The notes: generated from the sequence alone by a model not told the origin. A stretch of DNA of 42,914 nt from an uncultured Prevotella sp. (GCA_900315775.1 ONAJ01000036.1:1-42914); one strand, 5' to 3'; positions 16,090 to 24,954 are shown, counted from the stretch's first letter. A program made the numbers and translations.

Positions 16090-17532
16090 TTACTTCTTGG
16101 GCTCTTCAGCCTTTGGAGCCTCAGCCTTTGGAGCTTCTTTCTTCGGAGCAGCCTTCTTTGGAGCGGCTTTCTTTGCAGGAGCCTTCTTCTCTTCCTTTGG
16201 CTTTTCGAGTTTTTCCTTCAATGCATTCTCTGCATCCTGCATCTTCTCGACCTTTGCCTGCAGACGAACAATCTCCTTGTCCTTCATCTCAATCTCGTCA
16301 CCCTGATTCTTGATTGTTGTGAGCAAGCTCTCCAACTCTTCGTTGTCGATGTCAACAGGATAGAGTGCGTTAACGCGATTGATGAAGTCGCCCAGGATGT
16401 TCATATAGTTTGTGAAAGCATCGAAAGGAGAACTGTAGATACCGCGGTCAAGACCTACGTTAGATGGCTTTGTAGTCATGAAACGGAAGTTGTTTGATGC
16501 CTGCAGGTAGTCCCAGTCCTGATTGATGCGTGGGTCGTTAGCAATACGAACACGGTCGGCTACGCTGTAAAGCTTGTTGAAAGCCTCACGCTGCATTGGG
16601 TTACCTAACCAGCAGCTTACGTCGCGCTCCTCGTCAACCCAAGAGAGGGTATCAGGAACGTTGAGTGTATCAACAGACTTCATCTTGTCCATTATCTCTG
16701 AAGGAGTAGAGAAGGTGATGCCCTTTTCCTTAGCGCATGCTGGCAGAGCCTTGAGGAACTCCAGGATGTTGCTGCTCAGCGGCTGTGCTATACCCAGTGC
16801 GAGTAGCTCCATGAAGATATTTATGACCTGCTCTTCCTGTGGAAGTGCTGCTATGCGGCTTATGTAAGCGTCGGCAAACAGTGGATAGCCGTCCCAATCT
16901 GAGTTGTTGAAGCGCAGAGAGATATCGTCGGACAGCTCTACGTCGCGGAGCAACAGCTTGAGGTTAGGAGCCATAGCACAGTTATATACATAGTGTGGCG
17001 ACTTCCAGCCGAGTACGTGTTTAGCGCCCTCGGTGAGCATACCCTTGAAACCAAGTGCTGCTGCCTGAGCACCGATGTCGTCACTATAGATAAGTGAAGA
17101 GTTGCGCAGCACAGTAGGTTTCTTGCCGAAGTACTCTTCAATCTTCTTTGCCTGCTTGTTGACGTCGGCAGCGAAGCACTCCTCGTTAGCGAGTGATGAC
17201 AGTCCGTGACTGTAAGGTTCTGCGAGGAACTCCACACATCCTGTTTCGTTGAGCTGCTGCAGTTTCTCCAACACCTGTGGAGCGTGCATTTCGAGTTGCT
17301 CTATACCAGTTCCCGAAAGAGAGAATGCTACCTTGAAGTAGTTGCCGTTCTCGCGTATCATTTCCTGGATGGCTGTCAGCGCCGGCATGTACGAACGCTC
17401 TGCGATGTCTGTGATGCTACGCTCGTTCTCGTAGTCATCATAATAGTAGTGGTCGGTACCGATGTCAAAGAAGCGGTAACGCTTGAGATGTATTATCTGG
17501 TGTATCTCAAAATATAAACATATTGTTTTCAT
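16090..17532 (-). CDS. GH57 alpha-amylase-type glycoside hydrolase with Lys/Ala-rich tail
   Basis: 480 residues, no signal peptide, so cytoplasmic. Residues 1-410 match the GH57 branch found with Bacteroidales glycogen genes: MKTICLYFEIHQ, 'FDIGTDHYYYDD', 'AFSLSGTGIEQLE', 'VEFLAEPYSHGLSSL', 'VLRNSSLIYSDDIG', 'GMLTEGAKHVLGWKSP', 'LLRDVELSDDISLRF'. It acts on alpha-glucans such as glycogen. The conserved 'LAEPYSHGL' Glu is a candidate catalytic residue. After a coiled-coil (residues about 375-440) comes an odd tail of repeated KKAAPKKAAP and KAEAPKAEEP units. Last gene of the debranching enzyme-GT4-GH57 set; separated from GT4 by a heptamer-repeat spacer. Confidence 0.85.
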   Translation of the reverse strand: MKTICLYFEIHQIIHLKRYRFFDIGTDHYYYDDYENERSITDIAERSYMPALTAIQEMIRENGNYFKVAFSLSGTGIEQLEMHAPQVLEKLQQLNETGCVEFLAEPYSHGLSSLANEECFAADVNKQAKKIEEYFGKKPTVLRNSSLIYSDDIGAQAAALGFKGMLTEGAKHVLGWKSPHYVYNCAMAPNLKLLLRDVELSDDISLRFNNSDWDGYPLFADAYISRIAALPQEEQVINIFMELLALGIAQPLSSNILEFLKALPACAKEKGITFSTPSEIMDKMKSVDTLNVPDTLSWVDEERDVSCWLGNPMQREAFNKLYSVADRVRIANDPRINQDWDYLQASNNFRFMTTKPSNVGLDRGIYSSPFDAFTNYMNILGDFINRVNALYPVDIDNEELESLLTTIKNQGDEIEMKDKEIVRLQAKVEKMQDAENALKEKLEKPKEEKKAPAKKAAPKKAAPKKEAPKAEAPKAEEPKK

Positions 17533-17547
17533 AATCGTAATACTTAA

Positions 17548-17592
17548 TTCTAAACTTTAAACTCTAAACTCTCAACTCTAAACTCTAAACTC
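17548..17592. repeat. Degenerate heptamer tandem repeat (CTAAACT type)
   Basis: About six units of seven bases (CTAAACT/CTCAACT/TTAAACT) fill the spacer between the GT4 and GH57 genes. Same period as other spacers in this window. Confidence 0.8.
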
Positions 17593-18861
17593 CTACACCC
17601 ATCCCATGGTGCGGCAGTAAAGTTCTTTAATCCACTTACCTACCTTAACCCATGTTATCTGGTCAACTTCGCGTTTACCCTCTTCCTGCAGATACCTGAA
17701 GAGGCTCTCGTTAGTACAAATGCTATACATAGCATCTGCCAGAGCGTGGATATCCCAATAGTCAACCTTGATACAGTTGTTCAGAATCTCGGCACATCCG
17801 GACTGCTTAGAGATAATCGTTGGAGTGCCGCACTGCATAGCCTCGAGCGGAGAGATACCGAACGGCTCTGATACCGACGGCATGACGTAAACGTCCGAAG
17901 CTTTCAGACATTCGTAAACCTGTTTGCCACGCATGAATCCCGGGAAGTGGAAACGGTCGGCAATACCTCGCTCGGCAGCAAGATAAATCATCGCCTCCAT
18001 CATATCACCGCTACCAGCGAAACAGAAACGCACGTTACGGGTACGGTGAAGCACCATATTGGCAGCCTCAACGAAGTACTCCGGACCCTTCTGCATTGTG
18101 ATACGTCCGAGGAATGTTACTACCTTCTCCTTTCCGGTGTGGTCCGGACGAGGTATGTCCTGCAGCTCCTGACGCAGTGGGTACACAGCATTGTGAACAG
18201 TGTAGCACTTTCGTGGATCCTGGTGGTAGTGATTGATGACGGTCTGACGGGTAAGTTCAGATACACACATGATGCAGTCAGCGTTGTCCATACCGTTCTT
18301 CTCGATGCCGTAAACCGTTGGGTTCACGTTACCGCGCGAGCGGTCGAAGTCTGTTGCATGAACGTGGATACACAGTGGTTTTCCTGACACCTGCTTAGCA
18401 TGAATACCTGCAGGATATGTCAGCCAGTCGTGAGCGTGAATGATGTCGAACTCCTCTGTTCGTGCCACCACTCCAGCAATGATTGAGTAGTTGTTAATCT
18501 CCTCGTGGAGGTTTCCCGGATAACCGCCGGCAAACTCCATACATCCGAGGTCGTTAACGTGCATATAGTTGAAGTCAGCATAGATATGGTCGCGCAGTCT
18601 GTAGTAGTAGTCGGGATCCATAATGTTTCCCACCCTGCTCTGCACGTAGTCACGATTGACATCGCGCCAAGCTATAGGCACCGCATTCATTGCTATGATA
18701 CGTGCCGCATGCTGCTCTTCGTCGCCAAAAGGATGTGGCAGACACAGTGCTATGTCGATATCGCCCTGAGCCTTCAAACCCTCAGAGATACCGTAGTTAG
18801 CTGTTGCCAGTCCTCCAAATACGTGAGGAGGATACTCCCATCCGAACATTAGTACTTTCAT
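17593..18861 (-). CDS. GT4 glycosyltransferase, glycogen synthase-like
   Basis: 422 residues, GT-B fold. The N-terminal domain starts MKVLMFGWEYPPHVFGGLAT (the substrate loop WExPP.xGGL of glycogen/starch synthases and relatives), then 'FDIIHAHDWLTYPAGI'. The C-terminal domain has 'VVTFLGRITMQKGPEYF', 'FCFAGSGDM' and the retaining-transferase E-x7-E motif 'EPFGISPLEAM'. With the debranching enzyme directly upstream (14-base gap) and GH57 downstream it belongs to glycogen synthesis and turnover; the likely donor is a nucleotide glucose. The exact product is inferred from context. Confidence 0.87.
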   Translation of the reverse strand: MKVLMFGWEYPPHVFGGLATANYGISEGLKAQGDIDIALCLPHPFGDEEQHAARIIAMNAVPIAWRDVNRDYVQSRVGNIMDPDYYYRLRDHIYADFNYMHVNDLGCMEFAGGYPGNLHEEINNYSIIAGVVARTEEFDIIHAHDWLTYPAGIHAKQVSGKPLCIHVHATDFDRSRGNVNPTVYGIEKNGMDNADCIMCVSELTRQTVINHYHQDPRKCYTVHNAVYPLRQELQDIPRPDHTGKEKVVTFLGRITMQKGPEYFVEAANMVLHRTRNVRFCFAGSGDMMEAMIYLAAERGIADRFHFPGFMRGKQVYECLKASDVYVMPSVSEPFGISPLEAMQCGTPTIISKQSGCAEILNNCIKVDYWDIHALADAMYSICTNESLFRYLQEEGKREVDQITWVKVGKWIKELYCRTMGWV

Positions 18862-18875
18862 AGTGCGTCTCCTCC

Positions 18876-20819
18876 TTATTTATTATATGTGTATTTCTCC
18901 AACATATTGAGAGTGCGCAAAATCTCGGCAACGTTCATTGCGAACGACATAGCACCACGAGCGCGGAACGGCGGGTTACCGTCAGACATCTCGGGTATAG
19001 TACCGATGCAGTTGAGCATCATCTCGTCCTCATAGCCCACCATCTGTCTCTCTACGAAACTGATGCGGGTACGCTTGTAGAGTTTCAGACACGCCTCCAT
19101 GTAGAAACCGCCCAGCCAAGGCCATGCTGTTCCCTGATGGTAAGCGTAGTCACGCTGTGACTGTGGACCTACATACATCGGGTTGTAGCCACCGCTCTTC
19201 GGAGACAGTGAACGCAAGCCCTTAGGAGTAAGCAACTCACGAGTACAGATGTCGAGAACCGACTTCTTCTGGTCCTGTGACAGCGGTGAGTAGTCAAGGG
19301 CCACAGCAAATATCATGTTAGGACGAACACTCCAGTCCATCATGTTTCCGTCAACATAGTCGAACAGGTATCCGTAGTCGTTGACGAAGGTGTCAACGAA
19401 CGATGTCTTTGCCAGCTCGGCACGTTTCTCAAGACTCTCTGCACGTTTCGCGTTCTTCTTTGCGGTAGCAATCTTTGCAGCAAACTTAAGAGCGTTGTAC
19501 CACAGAGCGTTTATCTCTACTACGAAACCTGTACGGGGAACAACAGGACGACCGTTAGCCGTGGAGTTCATCCACGTCATAGCTCGGTCACGACCTTCTA
19601 TGCGAAGCAGACCGTTCTCCTCAAGAGAGATGTTCGGGTGCTTGCCCTTGAGAATGAAGTCCACGATGTCTTCAACAAACTTGCCGTACATCTTCAGACA
19701 CTTCTCGTCGCCAGCCTCCTTAGCATACTGCTGTATTGACCATATTGCCCACAGAGGAACGTCTGGCATATCTATCTCCTTAATCTTTCCTTCCGGCTCG
19801 CCCTTCATGAAGTTACGCAACTCCTTCTCTGCGGTTTGCATAACCAGCTCGAAGTAGTCCTGTTCCTCTATGGCGAGTGTCAGTCCTGGAAGTGCAATGA
19901 ACGTATCGCGAGCACGACACTTGAACCAAGGATATCCTGCGAGGATATATCGTTCGTCGTTCTTTGTACGGTTATGGAACTGGTGGGCAGAGTTTGACAG
20001 ACAGTGGAAGAAGTTGTCGCGTGGAGGACGATAGCTCACCTCCTGGTCAAACAACGCCTTCAGCGTTCTGCTTGCTATCTCGCTTGTAGAACCTGAGAAG
20101 ACTATGCTCTCACCCTTCTTCATTGTCATCTCGAAGTAACCTGGAACGTAGAGGTCCTCATTGGAAGCATATCCGCGCTCCTGCTCTTTCGGGTACTCCA
20201 CACCACGATACCAGTCGGGCTGATAGTGGAACTCGTTCTTCTTGTTGAACTGCATGTAGAGGTCGGGGTATCCGGCGTACATACGTGTCTTGATACCGTT
20301 ATCCACCTCCTGGTACTCTCTGCTTGCCACAGAGTTTTCGTGGGTAAACTGACGTACACTGCGGAATGCCAGGAACGGACGGAAACGCATCGTCGCTGTC
20401 TGTCCCTCCTCCATCGTGTAACGAATTAGGATACGGTCTTCGTAGTTCTGGAAGATTGTTTCCTTCTTTAATACTACACCTCCAACGCGGTAAATCGTTG
20501 TAGGCACTTTTCCACAGTCAAACTCCCGAATGTATTTGTGTCCATTCGGGCTGAAATGGTTGCCCTGATACTTGTGAATACCAAGATTGAACTCTGCACC
20601 ATGTTGTATGACGGTAACATCGAGCGAAGATAGCAGCACGTGATTTTCGTCGTCCAGTTCAGGAACAGGAACGACTAACAGTCCGTGATACTTACGTGTG
20701 TTACAATCAACAATCGTGGAACTGGAATATGCTCCCGAGCGGTTCGTACGAATCAACTCGCGTGGCAGCGCTTCCTCTAAGTTCGTCATCAGAGCTTTCT
20801 CAAATTTGAGGTAACTCAT
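18876..20819 (-). CDS. Glycogen debranching enzyme (GH133 amylo-alpha-1,6-glucosidase type)
   Basis: 647 residues, cytoplasmic. The N-terminal GDE_N domain (residues about 15-250: 'LIRTNRSGAYSSSTIVDCNTRKYHGLLV') is followed by the (alpha/alpha)6 C-terminal domain with 'ILAGYPWFKCRARDTFIALP', 'EGRDRAMTWMNSTANGRPVV', 'VEINALWYNALKFA' and 'YHQGTAWPWLGGFYMEA'. It removes alpha-1,6-linked glucose branches in glycogen breakdown or trimming. The more common WGRD sequence around the catalytic loop reads CRARD here, a form I recall from Bacteroidota homologues. First gene of the glycogen set, with a promoter at 20866-20896. Confidence 0.92.
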   Translation of the reverse strand: MSYLKFEKALMTNLEEALPRELIRTNRSGAYSSSTIVDCNTRKYHGLLVVPVPELDDENHVLLSSLDVTVIQHGAEFNLGIHKYQGNHFSPNGHKYIREFDCGKVPTTIYRVGGVVLKKETIFQNYEDRILIRYTMEEGQTATMRFRPFLAFRSVRQFTHENSVASREYQEVDNGIKTRMYAGYPDLYMQFNKKNEFHYQPDWYRGVEYPKEQERGYASNEDLYVPGYFEMTMKKGESIVFSGSTSEIASRTLKALFDQEVSYRPPRDNFFHCLSNSAHQFHNRTKNDERYILAGYPWFKCRARDTFIALPGLTLAIEEQDYFELVMQTAEKELRNFMKGEPEGKIKEIDMPDVPLWAIWSIQQYAKEAGDEKCLKMYGKFVEDIVDFILKGKHPNISLEENGLLRIEGRDRAMTWMNSTANGRPVVPRTGFVVEINALWYNALKFAAKIATAKKNAKRAESLEKRAELAKTSFVDTFVNDYGYLFDYVDGNMMDWSVRPNMIFAVALDYSPLSQDQKKSVLDICTRELLTPKGLRSLSPKSGGYNPMYVGPQSQRDYAYHQGTAWPWLGGFYMEACLKLYKRTRISFVERQMVGYEDEMMLNCIGTIPEMSDGNPPFRARGAMSFAMNVAEILRTLNMLEKYTYNK

Positions 20820-20865
20820 AGTTGTGATTATATTTTAAGGTTATATATGTTTATAGATTCCGCCT

Positions 20866-20896
20866 CAAAAGTACAAAAAAAATTAAGGCGAACAAA
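20866..20896 (-). promoter_or_regulatory. Promoter of the glycogen operon
   Basis: Minus strand TTTG (complement at 20893-20896), 19 bases, TACTTTTG (complement at 20866-20873). The -33 element lies inside the terminator hairpin of the preceding gene. Confidence 0.6.
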
Positions 20897-20911
20897 ATAA
20901 ATGTCCGCCTT
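20885..20911 (-). terminator. Terminator after the lipid kinase gene
   Basis: 10-position stem with one mismatch (20885-20894 with 20902-20911), followed on the minus strand by AATTTTTTTT. Overlaps the -33 element of the glycogen operon promoter. Confidence 0.7.
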
Positions 20912-20945
20912 TTTTCAAAAAAAGTGTATTTTAGTATGTTTTTTG

Positions 20946-21872
20946 CTACTCAGGGATAAGGAAGTTAATGACTTCCTGCTCTATTGTAATCTTAAATGGT
21001 CCCTCCGGAGTGTGCATCAGTCTGCCGTCAACACCCACCATCGCACGCTTAGCTTCCACCACAGTCACCTCAGTGGTGCGATAAGGATGCACGCTGCGGT
21101 GGTTAAGGAATTTTCCGCGCACGAAGAGGTACAGTCCTTCCAGCAGCTGCGTCACCTCAGGGTGATACACTACCGACACGTCCAACATTCCGTTGTAAGG
21201 CACAGCATTTGGCGTCTGACCGTATCCGCGAGCACTGCCCACACACACCGTCATCACCTTACGCTTTATGGTGTCAGAGTTTATCTTCAGCTCCATCTTG
21301 TACTCCATACGCTGGAATATCATCAGGGCAAACGACGTGAAGAACGACAGCGTACGCGAACCGAAGAGGCGTCGTGTCTGGCGACGCAGATTCATTATCG
21401 ACGCTATGAGTCCTATGTTCACACAGTTAAGGAAATACCTGTGACAACGTTCTCCGTCCCTGTTAACATACCTCATGCACCCCAGGTCAACCTTTCTCAC
21501 GCGGTGCTTCATCAGTGTGTCAACGGTCTCTTCCAACTCGCCTTCATCGAAACCCCAGAACGAGGCGAAGTCGTTCATCACTCCATTGGGCACCACACCA
21601 AGAGCCACACTCTCACGCACCTCCTTCGGCTCGTGCATAAGACTGTTTACTGCGTCGTTGAGTGCCGAGTCGCCACCTACTATGATGATAGTCTTATATC
21701 CGTTGTTCACCATCATCTTCATCAGACGCTCCACACTCTTAGTGTTCTCACTCTGCACAATGTCGTAGTCCACAGCTCTGTCGTGCAGTATGCGCTCCAA
21801 CTGTTCCCTGCGTTTCTGCGGACGCAGCACGCTTCCCTTAGGACAATAAATCACTCCCCAACGTTCCCTCAT
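20946..21872 (-). CDS. Diacylglycerol/lipid kinase family protein (YegS-like)
   Basis: 308 residues. The nucleotide-binding motif reads IIVGGDSALNDAVNSLM (usual GGDGTxNEV) and the second motif 'VVPNGVMNDFASFWG' (usual PxGTxNDFA). The C-terminal half has 'NCVNIGLIASIM', 'VMTVCVGSARGYGQTPNAVP' and 'DGRLMHTPEGPFKI', all typical of DAGK_cat proteins. The Gly-Thr of both loops is replaced (Ser-Ala and Val-Met), so substrate or activity may differ from classical members. Probably phosphorylates a lipid at the membrane surface. Same strand as miaA, which ends 76 bases upstream of its start. Confidence 0.85.
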   Translation of the reverse strand: MRERWGVIYCPKGSVLRPQKRREQLERILHDRAVDYDIVQSENTKSVERLMKMMVNNGYKTIIIVGGDSALNDAVNSLMHEPKEVRESVALGVVPNGVMNDFASFWGFDEGELEETVDTLMKHRVRKVDLGCMRYVNRDGERCHRYFLNCVNIGLIASIMNLRRQTRRLFGSRTLSFFTSFALMIFQRMEYKMELKINSDTIKRKVMTVCVGSARGYGQTPNAVPYNGMLDVSVVYHPEVTQLLEGLYLFVRGKFLNHRSVHPYRTTEVTVVEAKRAMVGVDGRLMHTPEGPFKITIEQEVINFLIPE

Positions 21873-21873
21873 A

Positions 21874-21935
21874 TTTATTTACTATTTTACTATTTACTAT
21901 TTACGATTTATTTACTATTTGACTATTTAACTATT
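21874..21935. repeat. Degenerate 7-8 bp tandem repeat (TTTACTA type)
   Basis: About eight units (TTTACTA, TTTTACTA, TTTACGA, TTTGACTA, TTTAACTA) fill the spacer between the lipid kinase and miaA genes. Related copies are at 33052-33079 and, inverted, at 35440-35490. Confidence 0.8.
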
Positions 21936-21948
21936 CTCGCACCTCGTT

Positions 21949-22914
21949 TTAGTAAGCCCCCTCCCTTTGGAGGGGGATGGGGGAGGCTTTCAATATCCTC
22001 TCAACCCTCTCCTCCATTGGCAGCGTAGCATCAATCCAGTTTATTTTGAATCCTCTGCGCTCCATACCTCGGAACCAGGTCATCTGTCTTTTGGCAAACT
22101 GGTGAATAGCTATCTCCAGCTGTCTGAACATCTCGTCATAGGTCAGTTTCCCAATGACGTATTCCGTTACGTATTTATACTCCAGTCCGTAGTATATAAG
22201 GTCATCGGCAGGTATTCCGCTATCCAGCAACGCCTTCACCTCGTCCACCATACCCTCCTCCAGTCGCGCCTTCAGCCTTCGTGTTATCTTCTCCCTGCGC
22301 AACTCACGGTCTATGTTCGTTCCAAATATAATATAAGGTATAGCCTCTCGCGCCTCGCACTTCGCATCTCGCGTCTCGCACCTCGCGCTCTCTATCTCGA
22401 TAGCCCTTATCGCCCTCTGTGCCGTATCCAAATCCGTAGTGTTATGCATCACAGAGCCATTCTTCACCTTCAGCTCCTTGAGCATCACCGTCAGCTCCTC
22501 AAGACTCTTACCCTCCAGACGCTGACGCAACTCTGGATTCTGCGGCACCGGCGACAGCTCATAGCCCTTCAGCACCGCCTCTATGTACAGTCCTGTTCCT
22601 CCGCACAGTATCGGTTGTTTGTCACGACTGACAATATCGTTATAGGCATTGTGGAAGTCCCGCTGATATTGGAAAAGGTTATACTTCGTTCCAGGCTCGC
22701 AGATGTCTATCAGGTGGTAAGGCACCCTCACCTCGCGCCCCGCATCACGCACCTTGTAATCCGCCAAGTCCTTTCCCGTCCCGATATCCATCCTACGATA
22801 CACCTGTCTGGAGTCGGCAGAGATTATCTCTCCCCCCACCCTTGCCGCCAAGTGTGCTGCCAGCGGAGTCTTTCCACTTGCCGTCGGACCCAATATCGTT
22901 ATCAGTCGTTTCAT
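21949..22914 (-). CDS. miaA: tRNA dimethylallyltransferase
   Basis: 321 residues. Transfers a dimethylallyl group to A37 of tRNAs reading codons that begin with U. Clear motifs: P-loop LGPTASGKT (8-16), IISADSRQVYRRMDIGTGK, 'YHLIDICEPGTKYNLFQYQ', 'PILCGGTGLYIEAVLKGYE', 'DLIYYGLEYKYVTEYVIGK', 'QMTWFRGMERRG'. Two oddities: residues about 180-192 (CETRDAKCEAREA) are encoded by a CTCGC-rich simple repeat insertion, and the last residues SPIPLQREGAY are encoded by a dispersed CCCTCC/GGAGGG palindrome that also gives the stop region. Core enzyme intact. Confidence 0.95.
   Translation of the reverse strand: MKRLITILGPTASGKTPLAAHLAARVGGEIISADSRQVYRRMDIGTGKDLADYKVRDAGREVRVPYHLIDICEPGTKYNLFQYQRDFHNAYNDIVSRDKQPILCGGTGLYIEAVLKGYELSPVPQNPELRQRLEGKSLEELTVMLKELKVKNGSVMHNTTDLDTAQRAIRAIEIESARCETRDAKCEAREAIPYIIFGTNIDRELRREKITRRLKARLEEGMVDEVKALLDSGIPADDLIYYGLEYKYVTEYVIGKLTYDEMFRQLEIAIHQFAKRQMTWFRGMERRGFKINWIDATLPMEERVERILKASPIPLQREGAY
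21957..21990. repeat. GC-rich palindromic repeat forming the 3' end of miaA
   Basis: AAGCC...GGCTT outer arms around CCCTCC CTTT GGAGGG, the same core hairpin as at 28447-28462. It overlaps the last codons of miaA, adding a proline/arginine-type tail. Confidence 0.65.
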
Positions 22915-22924
22915 GTTACAAAGG

Positions 22925-22968
22925 TATCAACCATCACATCAACCATCAACCTTCAACCTTCAACCATC
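22925..22968. repeat. Degenerate heptamer tandem repeat (ATCAACC type)
   Basis: About six units of seven bases (ATCAACC, TTCAACC, ATCACATCAACC) fill the spacer between miaA and the hydrolase gene. Confidence 0.8.
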
Positions 22969-24402
22969 TTAAAACCCTCGTCGGAAGGCTTCTTGTGGTT
23001 CTTCGTACAGTATAGCGTAGATACAGGACATAAGGGTGCTGGCAGCGTGATCTTCCCAAATCAGTCCAAGCGGACCGGAGCTGGTCTTACGCCAGAACAC
23101 CCGACCTGATGGCTTAAGTTGCTCATAGAGTTCCTGCGTTTGTTGATAGGGAATGTTCTTATCGTTAGGTGTGTGTGTCAAGTAAATGTCGGCCGATGGC
23201 ATCCAGTCAGCCCAGTCGTATTGTTTTTTTACTGCGTTCAGCAGGGCAACGGTCTTGGGATGACTCAGGTCTAATAAGTAGTCTGCTGTAAACATATCGG
23301 CAGCAAAGTGGTTGTAGAGTACTTTCTGGTCTAAGCCCAGTTCCGAAGGCCATGATTCACCAAAAACCTTGTTGTTCGTCACCGATTCGAAGAAACTCAT
23401 AGTCTCGCCGTCGATAGTTACCTTCGTCTCGTGCATCCAGGCGGGGAAGAAATCGCGTAGCTGGTAACCGCCCAGTTCCTCTTCCGGGATACTGCTGAGG
23501 AAGTGCGGGAGGTAACGTAAAGTCGTGGCATAAAGGTTCTTGTCAACATTGAGAAGTTCAATCATCCTATCTAAAAGGAATGGGCCACCTCCGGAATATA
23601 CTGATGTCAAGTTGATTTTTTTCTGTTGGGTGGCTGATAGTTGCTTGTCGTAGTACCTGGCAAACTCCAATACTATCGGACCACCAAGCGAGTAGCCCCA
23701 GCCCGTGGTGTGTCCACCTTCAATAAGCTCCACACCATTCTCCTTCAGAATTTCGATAGCAGCCAGCATACAGTCAGCGGTCTGTCGTGCCTGAGCCAGC
23801 ATGGAGAATCCACAGCAAGGGCGGTCTGCCGACGTTCCGTAACCCTCAAGGTCGGGCTCAATGACTGCCGAGTCAAACAGATAACGCAAATCGACAGGTG
23901 TCAGTGAAAGACTCGGGGCTACGTCTTTAAGATTAAGGAAATAATGCACATAGAGTGACAGCGATTTTACCTTGTGTCCACTGCCATCCTTAGCATTGGG
24001 GAAGGTGATGCGTCCAGACAGGGTGATGGGTTTTCCGCTGACCGAGACACTCTCGTAGCTGAAAGTGCACGTCTGTACCTGCCAGCCGCTGTCTTGGGCA
24101 AAGGTCTTGTCCATTTGGGGCTTTCGTAGTACGACTAAAGTCTTAATGGCGTCAGTAATCATTTTATTAGCAGTCTCATTATCACTTAGCTGATTCTCCA
24201 CGAATTTATTGTTGGTGACTTTAACGCAAAAATCTTCGGGAGAATAACTATCCATGCTGAGAACAGTATGGGTGATGATGACCTCCTCTGGGTCTTTGTG
24301 CTCCTCTGGGTCTATATTGATGTTGTTCACATCATCATTGTTATCACACCCTGTGAGTGCCAGAACAATCATCATGCTCAAAAAGAAAGCAATTCGTTTC
24401 AT
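22969..24402 (-). CDS. Lipoprotein alpha/beta hydrolase (secretory lipase-like)
   Basis: 477 residues from ATG 24402; the longer frame starts 19 codons earlier without a signal sequence. Lipoprotein signal with lipobox LALTGC (Cys19), followed by acidic DNNDD, which could act as a surface-export signal for Bacteroidota lipoproteins. The hydrolase part has the nucleophile elbow GWGYSLGGP (Ser238), 'IEPDLEGYGTSADRPCC' before it and a late 'PSADIYLTHTPNDKNIPYQQ' loop with the likely Asp and a His in 'WEDHAAS'. It resembles esterases or lipases of the LIP type. Substrate unknown. Its promoter is one of three with a conserved upstream sequence. Confidence 0.8.
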   Translation of the reverse strand: MKRIAFFLSMMIVLALTGCDNNDDVNNINIDPEEHKDPEEVIITHTVLSMDSYSPEDFCVKVTNNKFVENQLSDNETANKMITDAIKTLVVLRKPQMDKTFAQDSGWQVQTCTFSYESVSVSGKPITLSGRITFPNAKDGSGHKVKSLSLYVHYFLNLKDVAPSLSLTPVDLRYLFDSAVIEPDLEGYGTSADRPCCGFSMLAQARQTADCMLAAIEILKENGVELIEGGHTTGWGYSLGGPIVLEFARYYDKQLSATQQKKINLTSVYSGGGPFLLDRMIELLNVDKNLYATTLRYLPHFLSSIPEEELGGYQLRDFFPAWMHETKVTIDGETMSFFESVTNNKVFGESWPSELGLDQKVLYNHFAADMFTADYLLDLSHPKTVALLNAVKKQYDWADWMPSADIYLTHTPNDKNIPYQQTQELYEQLKPSGRVFWRKTSSGPLGLIWEDHAASTLMSCIYAILYEEPQEAFRRGF

Positions 24403-24479
24403 GTTTTTTGTTGTATTATTTTCCGCCGTGACATTTGACAAGGGACTGTCCCATGACATAACGCTACATTAATATGGTA

Positions 24480-24521
24480 CAAAGGTACAAAGTTTTTTCC
24501 ATAACTCAACATTTTATGGAG
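24480..24521 (-). promoter_or_regulatory. Promoter of the hydrolase gene, extended conserved type
   Basis: Minus strand: CCATAAAATG, TTGAGTTAT, AAAAAACTTTG, TACCTTTG (-7 complement at 24480-24487; TTG complement at 24507-24509; 19-base spacer). The block is shared with promoters at 28635 and 28978. Confidence 0.65.
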
Positions 24522-24627
24522 ATAAAAATCTTGGAAAAGTGTATTTTGTTTGGTATTTATGCTTGTATTTAAGCCAAATAATGCCGAACTTAGAAAAAGG
24601 ATATGTTTTGAGCACCCACAAAAAATA

Positions 24628-24656
24628 AGCGGAGCCGAAGCTCCGCTATTTTTTTA
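24628..24656. terminator. Bidirectional intrinsic terminator
   Basis: 8-bp stem (24628-24635 with 24640-24647), loop CGAA, T-runs on both strands. Ends the small gene 24654-24860; the rest of 24403-24653 holds only the hydrolase promoter. Confidence 0.8.
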
Positions 24657-24860
24657 CTCATACGTCAAGTACGCCACCCTGTTTTTCCATCCTTCCAGGA
24701 ACCCTAACTGTCCGGGCTTGCGGGATATGCTCTCAAGAAACTTACACAGTTCGCCAAACTGCTCCGCCTGCTCTACAATCTCTTCATACCTACGTTCTGC
24801 TACCCTGTGCACCTCACGTGCCTTCTCGCAAAGGATTTTTACCTGATCAGTTTCTGTCAT
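24654..24860 (-). CDS. Small hypothetical protein, coiled-coil-like
   Basis: 68 residues from ATG 24860 (a TTG two codons upstream is possible). Largely charged and helical: 'VKILCEKAREVHRVAERRYE', 'EIVEQAEQFGELCKFLESIS', ending GFLEGWKNRVAYLTYE. No known family recognised. Support for being real: a terminator follows within 10 bases of the stop, coding-like composition, and a near-consensus -7 box (TACCTTCG at about 24939-24946) about 80 bases upstream on the same strand. Cytoplasmic; function unknown. Confidence 0.55.
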   Translation of the reverse strand: MTETDQVKILCEKAREVHRVAERRYEEIVEQAEQFGELCKFLESISRKPGQLGFLEGWKNRVAYLTYE

Positions 24861-24954
24861 AGTCAATAATTAGTAATAAATTAAGTAATAAAAAACTAAT
24901 TTCCCTCCTCAATAAATAAGTCCTGAAATTCTAGCCTGCGAAGGTACAAAAAAA

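Noticed and set aside
20901-22028. 375-residue plus-strand frame
   Set aside because: Antisense to the lipid kinase and the end of miaA, with a His/Leu/Ser-rich composition typical of a shadow frame.
24550-24846. 98-residue plus-strand frame
   Set aside because: It runs through a terminator hairpin and is antisense to the more gene-like 68-residue frame.
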